This document shows, in pieces, positions 1 through 5,417 of a DNA stretch of 8,328 nucleotides. Numbering within the stretch: position 1 is the stretch's first letter; every line of letters starts with the position of its first letter. The stretch spans positions 1 to 8,328 of the forward strand of contig DWWI01000141.1 of the NCBI GenBank assembly GCA_019119745.1, in the 5' to 3' direction. Source of the stretch: Candidatus Mediterraneibacter gallistercoris. GTDB taxonomy: Bacteria; Bacillota_A; Clostridia; Lachnospirales; Lachnospiraceae. Below the pieces are notes generated by a model. That model searched no databases. It was not told the origin of the DNA and was given only the letters and a program-made list of their open reading frames with translations. The position numbers were made by a program, and so were the translations under genes.

Positions 1-2
1 AA

Positions 3-36
3 GGGGCTGTCGCACTAAATAATTAGTGCGGCAGCA
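3..36 (+). repeat. Left inverted end of the IS, with internal hairpin
   Basis: The outer block GGGGCTGTCGCA (3-14) and inner block TGCGGCAGCA (27-36) match the right end. Between and overlapping them is a perfect 8-bp stem, CGCACTAA (11-18) and TTAGTGCG (23-30), with a 4-nt loop. The stem sequence differs from that at the right end although both are palindromic. Confidence 0.85.
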
Positions 37-51
37 CTTTTTGCAGAGAAT

Positions 52-82
52 AAGAGCCAGGTCTGTGCAAGGCCTGGCTCTT
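52..82 (+). promoter_or_regulatory. 10-bp stem-loop just upstream of the transposase start
   Basis: AAGAGCCAGG (52-61) and CCTGGCTCTT (73-82) are perfect complements around an 11-nt loop. The stem ends 16 nt before the transposase ATG. No T-run follows it on either strand, so it does not look like a normal intrinsic terminator. A plausible role, inferred only, is to block translation or transcription that enters from outside the element, as many IS elements do. Confidence 0.6.
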
Positions 83-98
83 GGTGTAAAATTTATTT

Positions 99-1727
99 AT
101 GCGACTAAATAAACTTTTACAGAAAGATTATACTCTATCTTCTCTGTACTATCAAATCAAACTTCCGCTGGATGTGGAAATTTTGATCCCGGCAGATGAT
201 CCGGTCCGTCTTCTGAGTGCATTTGTGGAGGGAATGGAACTCAGCGATCTTTATCAGACTTATAGAAAGATAAAGAAAAATCAGGCGACACCGAGGCAGC
301 TGTTTAAGATCATGGTCTACGCCAGCATGAATCGGATCTATTCCAGCCGGGATATTGAAACAGCATGCCGCAGGGACGTCAACTTCATGTACCTTTTGGA
401 AGGGAAACCAGCACCTGATCATGCAACCTTTGCACGTTTTGTTTCTCTGCATTTCGCGCAATGCTCGAAAAAGACATTAGCCGAGGTGTCGAAACTCTTA
501 TATTCTCTTGGAGAAATTTCCGGGAAAAGCATCTTTATTGATGGAACGAAAATAGAATCCGTTGCGAACAAATATACCTTTGTCTGGAAAAAGGCTGTTA
601 CGAAAAATCAGGCAAAACTTTTCGATAAGATTCTTGTCCTTGTGGAAGAGTGCGAAAATCTTTACGGTTTCAGGATCGCTTATAATGGGAAGGTATCCCT
701 TCACACCTTAAAAAGGCTGCGAAAAAAGCTGTGCAGGATCAGGCAGGAGGAAGGGATTGTCTTTGTCCATGGAACCGGACGGCGGAAAACACGCCTTCAG
801 AAATCGCTGGAAAGCCTGGAAACATACATAGCAAAACTGAAGGAGTACAATAAAAAGCTTTATGTCTGTGGAGAGCGCAACAGTTATTCTAAAACAGACC
901 CGGATGCGACTTTCATGCGGATGAAAGAAGATGCCATGCTCAATGGGCAGCTGAAACCGGCTTATAATCTTCAGCACGGGGTGGATTCAGAATACATTAC
1001 ATGGCTGGATATCAGTCCACGGCCTACGGATACGAGGACATTGATCCCATTCCTGAAAGATATGGAGTTGTATCTTCCGTTTAAATATCAGGAGATTGTG
1101 GCAGATGCAGGATATGAAAGCGAAGAGAATTACCTGTTTCTTGAAGAAAACGGTCAGCTGGCCTATATCAAACCCCAGAACTATGAGATTTCCAAAACCC
1201 GAAAATACCGTCAGGACATCGGGCGGATGGAAAACATGAAATATGATGAGAAAGCGGACTGTTATTACTGTAAAAATGGACAGGTGTTGACGGTGCAGTA
1301 CGAAAAGAGAGAAAAGACGGCCAGTGGATACCGGAGAACCGTTACCGTATATCGAAGTAACGGATGCAGCGGATGCCCTTTCAAAACCGACTGCATCAAG
1401 GGGAATAACTGCAAAATACCAATGGAAGACCGCCAGAAAGTACTGTACGTTTCGAAAAAAATGAAAGAAAAACGTCAGGAGACATTGGAGCGGATTACCA
1501 GTGATTATGGTACACAGCTCCGAATGAACCGAAGTATCCAGGCCGAGGGAAGTTTTGCAAACATCAAAGAGGATATGGAATTCAGACGATATTTATATCG
1601 AGGGAATGCAAATGTAACCGCCCAGAGTATCCTGCTGGCGATCGGGTATAACATAAACAAACTTCATCATAAGATTCAGGCAGGAAGGACAGGGCGTCAT
1701 TTATTTCCACTCAAACAAACCGCCTGA
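99..1727 (+). CDS. IS1182-family DDE transposase
   Basis: This 542-aa enzyme would cut and join the IS ends. The N-terminal part (about residues 15-130) is the DUF772/InsH-type domain typical of IS1182 and IS5-like transposases. The RNase H-like catalytic core follows: D148 in FIDGTKIES, D336 in VADAGYESEENY and E483 in IQAEGSFANIK make a plausible DDE triad. Between the second D and the E lies a cysteine cluster (C423, C426, C432, C438), a likely zinc-binding insert seen in this family. The frame is intact from start to stop and the length is normal, so the gene is probably active. The ATG has no Shine-Dalgarno sequence. TAAAAT at 87-92 could be a -10 box placing transcript starts at or near the ATG, which would make the message nearly leaderless. 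The family call is firm; the leaderless idea is inference. Confidence 0.95.
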   Translation: MRLNKLLQKDYTLSSLYYQIKLPLDVEILIPADDPVRLLSAFVEGMELSDLYQTYRKIKKNQATPRQLFKIMVYASMNRIYSSRDIETACRRDVNFMYLLEGKPAPDHATFARFVSLHFAQCSKKTLAEVSKLLYSLGEISGKSIFIDGTKIESVANKYTFVWKKAVTKNQAKLFDKILVLVEECENLYGFRIAYNGKVSLHTLKRLRKKLCRIRQEEGIVFVHGTGRRKTRLQKSLESLETYIAKLKEYNKKLYVCGERNSYSKTDPDATFMRMKEDAMLNGQLKPAYNLQHGVDSEYITWLDISPRPTDTRTLIPFLKDMELYLPFKYQEIVADAGYESEENYLFLEENGQLAYIKPQNYEISKTRKYRQDIGRMENMKYDEKADCYYCKNGQVLTVQYEKREKTASGYRRTVTVYRSNGCSGCPFKTDCIKGNNCKIPMEDRQKVLYVSKKMKEKRQETLERITSDYGTQLRMNRSIQAEGSFANIKEDMEFRRYLYRGNANVTAQSILLAIGYNINKLHHKIQAGRTGRHLFPLKQTA

Positions 1728-1750
1728 TTTTGACAGCTCAAAAGTAAATC

Positions 1751-1780
1751 CTGAAAATGAACCTTTTTTCAGAAAAGGTT
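1751..1780 (+). terminator. Possible alternative stem-loops after the transposase gene
   Basis: Two A+T-rich hairpins share bases and exclude each other. CTGAAAA (1751-1757) can pair with TTTTCAG (1766-1772), and AACCTTTT (1760-1767) can pair with AAAAGGTT (1773-1780). They start 24 nt after the transposase stop. Neither is followed by a good T-run, so a terminator role is only possible. The remainder of 1728-1851 shows nothing else I can name. Confidence 0.3.
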
Positions 1781-1851
1781 TATTAAAGTTCGCCTTTTTA
1801 TAGAAACGGAATAAAAGAAGTGAATATTTCGGCTTAAAAATAGCAAAAAGA

Positions 1852-1895
1852 TGCTGCCGCATCTATGATTTTCTAATCATTGATGCGACAGCCCC
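1852..1895 (-). repeat. Right inverted end of the IS, with internal hairpin
   Basis: The complement begins GGGGCTGTCGCA (1895-1884) and contains TGCGGCAGCA (1861-1852), matching the left end. Between them is a longer stem: CGCATC (1858-1863) pairs with GATGCG (1882-1887), and ATGATT (1865-1870) pairs with AATCAT (1875-1880), with one T-T mismatch and a 4-nt loop. Read leftward, this end supplies a TGA stop (1879-1877) to the interrupted excisionase-like gene. Confidence 0.85.
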
Positions 1896-2086
1896 TGTTG
1901 TTTGTTGTAGCTGTTGTTGGCAATATAGTCATTCACAGACTTTACAGGTATCTTCCATGAACGTCCTATACGGAAAGCGACTATCTCATTCGCATTTAAG
2001 AGATGGTATGCCATATTTTTCCCGATCATCAAACGTTGGCAAAGCTCTTCTATGCTTATCAAATCATTATCCATGTCCTGATACAT
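1877..2086 (-). CDS. Excisionase-like helix-turn-helix protein, 3' end replaced by IS
   Basis: A small DNA-binding protein of the excisionase (xis)/HTH_17 type. ISIEELCQRLMIGKNMAYHLL forms the helix-turn-helix, and AFRIGRSWKIPVKSVNDYI is the typical wing followed by a short helix. I chose the ATG at 2086 because GGAGGA (complement of 2094-2099) lies 7 nt upstream; the longer reading up to 2176 lacks this support. The predicted product is 69 aa. About 63 residues are native, the Q64 codon spans the IS junction, and GLSHQ plus the stop are read from the IS end. Family members are often only 65-75 aa, so the domain is essentially complete and may still work. In Tn916-like elements such a gene lies directly before the integrase; here that position lies beyond the IS and outside the window. 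It could instead be a general small repressor. Confidence 0.8.
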   Translation of the reverse strand: MYQDMDNDLISIEELCQRLMIGKNMAYHLLNANEIVAFRIGRSWKIPVKSVNDYIANNSYNKQQGLSHQ

Positions 2087-2105
2087 TATTTTATCCTCCG
2101 TAAAG

Positions 2106-2190
2106 TGATTATAATTTATTTGTGTGTTAATTTTTGAATAAATAGAGAAATGACTACAGTGATTAAAAGTGCTCAATTGTGACTAAAAAG
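2106..2190. repeat. Four TGAYTA words in the divergent intergenic region
   Basis: TGATTA occurs at 2106-2111 and 2160-2165, and TGACTA at 2151-2156 and 2180-2185. The last two extend to a direct repeat, GTGAYTAAAA, at 2159-2168 and 2179-2188, spaced exactly 20 bp or about two helical turns. Their place next to an excisionase-like gene and beside its -10 box suggests binding sites for that protein or for an integrase, but short A+T-rich words also recur by chance. Confidence 0.35.
2108..2113 (-). promoter_or_regulatory. Perfect -10 box for the excisionase-like gene
   Basis: The complement reads TATAAT, 21 nt upstream of the leftward start codon. The bases at -35 distance are A-rich (CAAAAA) and do not match the consensus, so the promoter may need an activator or be weak. 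TGATTA (2106-2111) overlaps this box. Confidence 0.45.
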
Positions 2191-2282
2191 CACATGATAA
2201 TTAACAGAAGCTTTTTGTGGAAAAATAAGGAAATATACAAGAGAAAAAACAGTGTTAAAAGCAAAAGATTTAGTTTTGAAAA

Positions 2283-2600
2283 ATGTGTATAGTAAAGGTA
2301 TTTCAACAGGAAAGGTGGGGAACCAATGCTTTGTATATTGAAATGAAAAATAAAGACGGCTTGGTGGAAATATATGGTCAGTTAGTTGATCTGGTGGGAA
2401 TCGAAAACACAGAAAAGATTTATTACACCCTGAGGGGTCAGCAGATTGTATTCCCGATGAGACTGTATAAAACGGAGTTCATATCAAACGAAGTAAGAAG
2501 GCGATATAACGGAAAGAATCTAAAGGAACTTGCAAATGAATACGGATATACAGAACGATATCTGAGAAGCTTTATTAAGAATGAAGGGAGAAATGAATGA
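2283..2600 (+). CDS. Mor-family transcriptional regulator
   Basis: A likely DNA-binding activator related to the Mor/C proteins of phage Mu. The conserved core (about residues 24-58) includes LVDLVGIENTEKIYYTLRGQ followed by QIVFP. The C-terminal helix-turn-helix (72-100) reads RRRYNGKNLKELANEYGY, then TERYLRSFIKN. The start is uncertain. The ATG at 2283 has no ribosome binding site. A TTG at 2331 follows AGGTGGGG (2313-2320) by 10 nt. The ATG at 2343 gives an 85-aa protein covering the whole conserved region. A well-spaced ATG at 2326 is out of frame and yields only six codons. The stop overlaps the next start (ATGA, 2597-2600), so this regulator is translationally coupled to the lipoprotein gene. 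It probably controls this operon or the element, which is inference. The family call is good and the start is open. Confidence 0.8.
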   Translation: MCIVKVFQQERWGTNALYIEMKNKDGLVEIYGQLVDLVGIENTEKIYYTLRGQQIVFPMRLYKTEFISNEVRRRYNGKNLKELANEYGYTERYLRSFIKNEGRNE

Positions 2601-3595
2601 AAAGAAAAAGATTAATTGCAACTATAGTAATTGTATCAATGATGGCGATGATCACCGGATGTGGTGATGAAAAAGCAGAAGGAGATTCTGGTGAAAAAGT
2701 TGCAGAAACTCAGAATACAGAAGAAACAGAATCCGTATCAGAGCAGCCGGAAGAAGAAATTAGTGCAATGGAACAATTTGAAAAAGATGTAAAAGACGGT
2801 TTGCTCTATGAAAATGACCAGGGACAGGTTACGGATAAAGATGGTAATGTTCTCCAGGAATATGACTGGGTAATAAGAAATGATTACTCTACATTAGCTA
2901 TGATGGATGGAGATACTTATGTTACTTTAGACCATTTTTGGATAGATGAAAATGGTATGATTACTTATGACGAAGAGGTTGAATTTACTGAACCTGAACC
3001 AGTAGAATCAACAGGAAATACCTATCTTGATAATTTGCGAAATAATGTCGCGAATAGAATGAGAGAAAATGCATCTGTAGTAATCGACGAAGTTCCGTTT
3101 GGTACTGGCGACACCCGTACACAGATTGCGTCAGACATGTCAGAATTTCATTCGGACATTATTTTCGGTAATTGGTGGGTGGATCACCAGATTAATGGAA
3201 CTCCCGTGGCGGACAGTATTCCAAAAACTTTAGCTACTGCAATAATAAATTCGGATTATTCGACGGGAAGTTATGCTGAATTTGATGCATCTACCATATT
3301 GGCTGATTTTAGATTTATAGATCAAGATACATGCAGCGTAGAATCAGTAAAACGGATGGAGTCAACTGATACGACGTTATATGGTTTCTACTTACAGAAC
3401 AGTCAAAAGAATACCGATGAGAATGGAAACAGATATTTTACAGGATATATAGATACGGATTATGTGGCGGTATATGGTGATTTTGATAAGATATTAAACG
3501 GAGATAATGTATTTATGTATGCCGATTTTGTTGGTCTGAGCGATAATGATATTCCTATTTTTGTCGGAGCATATGCTGAGATTATTACAGACTGA
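2597..3595 (+). CDS. Predicted lipoprotein of unknown function
   Basis: A 332-aa exported lipoprotein. It has a basic N-terminus (KRKR), a hydrophobic stretch (6-20) and a lipobox, ITGC, with lipidated cysteine C22. An acidic, low-complexity linker (about 24-57) follows, rich in E, D, S and T, as expected for a tether on the outer face of the membrane. Residues 58-130 form one acidic region with repeated DG/NG turns. A second globular part (about 140-332) ends in a beta-rich segment, YVAVYGDFDKILNGDNVF then MYADFVGL, which resembles the OB-like folds found in some Gram-positive lipoproteins. That resemblance is weak and gives no function. The start overlaps the regulator stop, with GAAGGGA 6 nt upstream. 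The membrane-protein gene follows after 17 nt, so the two may form an envelope complex. No catalytic motif is visible. Confidence 0.85.
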   Translation: MKRKRLIATIVIVSMMAMITGCGDEKAEGDSGEKVAETQNTEETESVSEQPEEEISAMEQFEKDVKDGLLYENDQGQVTDKDGNVLQEYDWVIRNDYSTLAMMDGDTYVTLDHFWIDENGMITYDEEVEFTEPEPVESTGNTYLDNLRNNVANRMRENASVVIDEVPFGTGDTRTQIASDMSEFHSDIIFGNWWVDHQINGTPVADSIPKTLATAIINSDYSTGSYAEFDASTILADFRFIDQDTCSVESVKRMESTDTTLYGFYLQNSQKNTDENGNRYFTGYIDTDYVAVYGDFDKILNGDNVFMYADFVGLSDNDIPIFVGAYAEIITD

Positions 3596-3612
3596 ATGAA
3601 GGAGAAGTACCT

Positions 3613-4182
3613 ATGGAAGACAAAGACATTAAGATAATTGACGATGAGACGAAAGAAAAGATAAAAAAGCAGGTGAATGATACAAAGGAAAAAAGTCTGA
3701 ACGGACTCAGAGTAGTTCTGGCAAAGCTGAATCCAAAAACAGCAGGACTGCTAACTGTGGTAACAGCAGTAATAACATTTATAGTGGCTTATAATGGCGT
3801 CAAAAACATTTTGTTTAATGTTGCGCTCTATAATCCGGTAAAAGGCTTAGCATCCTGTTGGCTGTGGATTGTGGCAATTATTGTATTGGGATGGTTTCTG
3901 GGAGAAGTATTAGAGCATTGCAAAGAGATGGACAGTATATCAATTGCGCTGTTCGGCAGAAGATTACCAAAAGCGGCAAAAGGCTTTAAGGCAGCAGGAA
4001 CATTTTTTAATGTCATATCGTGGATCTCAGCAATATTCGGGCTCATATCGACATATCAGACATATGGATTTGGATGGGTATTATTACTGGGACTGGACAG
4101 CGCAGTAACAGGATGGTTTACCTCTATAGCATTAAAACTTATCGCAAGCCTGCTCGATGATAGTTTATTTAAGAAAGAATAA
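3613..4182 (+). CDS. Predicted four-helix integral membrane protein
   Basis: A 189-aa membrane protein I do not recognise. It starts with a charged soluble head (1-38, rich in K, E and D), then hydrophobic segments at about 43-60, 80-100, 128-147 and 153-178, and ends in DDSLFKKE. Basic residues between segments 2 and 3 (RRLPKAAKGFK) suggest a cytoplasmic loop. With four spans, both ends would then be cytoplasmic. AAGGAG (3599-3604) sits 8 nt before the ATG. The gene lies 17 nt after the lipoprotein gene and is probably its partner. No transporter, enzyme or toxin signature is visible. Immunity, surface exclusion or envelope modification are possible roles given the setting, but none is shown by the sequence. 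Confidence 0.8.
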   Translation: MEDKDIKIIDDETKEKIKKQVNDTKEKSLNGLRVVLAKLNPKTAGLLTVVTAVITFIVAYNGVKNILFNVALYNPVKGLASCWLWIVAIIVLGWFLGEVLEHCKEMDSISIALFGRRLPKAAKGFKAAGTFFNVISWISAIFGLISTYQTYGFGWVLLLGLDSAVTGWFTSIALKLIASLLDDSLFKKE

Positions 4183-4241
4183 CTGTGCAGAGTGATTTAG
4201 AAGTCGCAACGTATTGTAAATATAGAGCACGTTACTTGTAT

Positions 4242-4250
4242 ATTATAACA
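4242..4250 (-). promoter_or_regulatory. Extended -10 promoter element on the minus strand
   Basis: The complement reads TGTTATAAT, a perfect extended -10 (TG-N-TATAAT). A -35 at normal distance is poor, but extended -10 promoters can work without one. The site sits within an inverted repeat, CTTGT (4235-4239) and ACAAG (4255-4259). A transcript from here would run left into the end of the membrane-protein gene, where no minus-strand gene is evident, so an antisense or small RNA is possible. The other strand is also A+T-rich (TATATT at 4239-4244) and could hold a rightward promoter. Confidence 0.35.
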
Positions 4251-4268
4251 GTGAACAAGATTACATAC

Positions 4269-4297
4269 AGGGTAGAATCCAACACGGGTTCTGCCCT
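4269..4297 (+). ncRNA. Strong 12-bp stem-loop upstream of the micropeptide ORF
   Basis: AGGGTAGAATCC (4269-4280) pairs with GGGTTCTGCCCT (4286-4297) around the loop AACAC, giving ten Watson-Crick pairs and two wobble (T-G) pairs. On the + strand it is followed by ATTTCTATG, which is not a clear T-run, so termination is uncertain. It ends 13 nt before the AAGGAGG that serves the 24-codon ORF. It could be a weak terminator for the preceding operon, a 5' stabilising structure or a leader that controls the peptide. The G-T pairs keep the stem only in the + strand RNA, which suggests that this is the transcribed strand. Confidence 0.5.
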
Positions 4298-4323
4298 ATT
4301 TCTATGCAGGAAGGAGGAATCCG

Positions 4324-4398
4324 ATGGATAAGATCATCATAGCTCTGCTAGGAGTAGCTACTGTAATTGTACAGCAGATCTTTAGTGACGACGATTAA
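4324..4398 (+). CDS. 24-aa hydrophobic micropeptide, possible type I toxin-like or small membrane protein
   Basis: This short ORF has an almost ideal ribosome binding site, AAGGAGG (4311-4317), 6 nt before the ATG. The peptide starts MD, has one hydrophobic stretch (KIIIALLGVATVIVQQI), and ends FSDDD. It looks like a single transmembrane helix with an acidic tail. It lies between the membrane-protein operon and the DUF932 gene, downstream of a strong hairpin. This layout is reminiscent of type I toxins such as the Fst and TxpA groups, or of small membrane regulators. I see no confident antisense RNA gene, so a toxin role is a hypothesis. The ribosome binding site and composition support real translation; the function is unknown. 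Confidence 0.55.
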   Translation: MDKIIIALLGVATVIVQQIFSDDD

Positions 4399-4467
4399 GT
4401 ATTATTGTAACCGATAACAGTATCAACCTAATTTACGAACAATCAAAAATCAAAGGAGGATTTTATT

Positions 4468-5403
4468 ATGTCAGCAAATGTAGAATCAATGTTTTATGTA
4501 AGAGAAACCCCATGGCACGGATTAGGGACAAAAGTAATGACCGCTCCGGATTCAAAAGAAGCTCTGATCGCAGCAGGACTGAACTGGAACGTGGTTCAGG
4601 AACCGATCTATACAACAGAGAATGAGCCGATCAAAGGCTATAAGGCGAACGTCCGTGATTCAGACCGCAAGGTATTAGGCGTAGTTACGGATCGCTATAA
4701 AGTAGTACAGAATCACGAAGCCTTCTCGTTCACAGATGAACTTCTCGGCCAGGGAGTCAGATATGAGACGGCCGGGAGTCTCCAGGAGGGAAAAAAGGTA
4801 TGGTTACTGGCACATATGCCTCACGAATACATTATCTCCGGCGAGAGGATCAGCCCCTATCTTCTGTTCTCCAATACCCATGATGGATCAGGCGCGATCA
4901 AGGTGGCGCTGACACCGATCCGTGTCGTATGCAACAACACACTGAATCTGGCGTTAAGGACAGCGGAGCGATCATGGTCTATGATCCACACAGGGGATAT
5001 CAAGAGCAAGATGAAAGAAGCAAGTGATACTCTGTTCAAGGCAGAGCGATATATGGACGAGCTTGGAAAAGAGTTTGAAAAGCTCAGGATGCACAAACTT
5101 ACCGATCAGGAGGTTATGGATTACATTGAAGTCCTGCTTCCGGTTGAGGACGGCTCAACCCCTCAGCAGATCAGAAATATGAAACGGTTACAGGAAGATA
5201 TGAAAATGAGATATTTTGATGCTCCTGATCTTAAGGACACCGGAAAGAATGCTTACAGGTTTATCAATGCGGTATCAGACTTCGCTACACATGCGAAACC
5301 GTTAAGACAGACCGCAAAGTATAAAGAGAACCTGTTCTCCAAGACGGTAGAGGGGAATCCGTTGATTGACAGGGCATATCAGCTTGTAAGTATGGCAGCG
5401 TAG
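4468..5403 (+). CDS. DUF932-domain protein (TIGR03299 phage/plasmid-like)
   Basis: A 311-aa member of the DUF932 family, known from phages, plasmids and integrative elements and of unsettled biochemical role. Diagnostic features are the N-terminal ETPWHGLG (residues 13-20), the central LTPIRVVCNNTLNLAL (148-163) and a helical, charged C-terminal third. The length is usual for the family. AAAGGAGGA (4452-4460) lies 7 nt before the ATG, an excellent site suggesting high expression. The stop codon overlaps the ribosome binding site of the yqaJ-like gene, which starts 14 nt later, so the two are co-transcribed. Genes of this family often accompany recombination genes on mobile elements, so a role in DNA recombination or replication of the element is likely but not shown here. 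Confidence 0.92.
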   Translation: MSANVESMFYVRETPWHGLGTKVMTAPDSKEALIAAGLNWNVVQEPIYTTENEPIKGYKANVRDSDRKVLGVVTDRYKVVQNHEAFSFTDELLGQGVRYETAGSLQEGKKVWLLAHMPHEYIISGERISPYLLFSNTHDGSGAIKVALTPIRVVCNNTLNLALRTAERSWSMIHTGDIKSKMKEASDTLFKAERYMDELGKEFEKLRMHKLTDQEVMDYIEVLLPVEDGSTPQQIRNMKRLQEDMKMRYFDAPDLKDTGKNAYRFINAVSDFATHAKPLRQTAKYKENLFSKTVEGNPLIDRAYQLVSMAA

Positions 5404-5417
5404 GAGGCACGAACTGT

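Larger units (their letters stand above)
3..1895 (+). mobile_element. IS1182-family insertion sequence, apparently complete
   Basis: A 1.89-kb element bounded by inverted ends that both begin GGGGCTGTCGCA (3-14, and the complement of 1884-1895). A second shared block, TGCGGCAGCA, lies inside each end (27-36, and the complement of 1852-1861). One intact transposase gene fills the interior, so it looks autonomous. An extra matching A on each side (2 and 1896) leaves the exact boundary uncertain by a base. Only two bases of left flank are present, so a target duplication cannot be tested. Its right end lies inside the 3' end of the leftward excisionase-like gene. The size and terminal GGGGCTGT fit my knowledge of IS1182-like elements. 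Confidence 0.9.

Noticed and set aside
1..2. Target-site duplication of the IS
   Set aside because: Only two bases of left flank are present, so no duplication can be assessed.
135..977. Minus-strand ORFs opposite the transposase gene (135-461, 498-704, 708-977)
   Set aside because: They lie wholly within an intact, well-recognised transposase and have no recognisable domains, so they are shadows.
2087..2176. Longer N-terminus for the excisionase-like protein (start at 2176)
   Set aside because: It would place the GGAGGA and TATAAT signals inside the coding sequence and adds residues not typical of the family.
3828..4046. Minus-strand ORF within the membrane-protein gene
   Set aside because: It lies inside a coding sequence with a good ribosome binding site, and has no family resemblance.
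4269..4297. Confident intrinsic terminator after the membrane-protein operon
   Set aside because: The stem is strong but is not followed by a T-run on either strand, so I list it as a structured RNA element instead.
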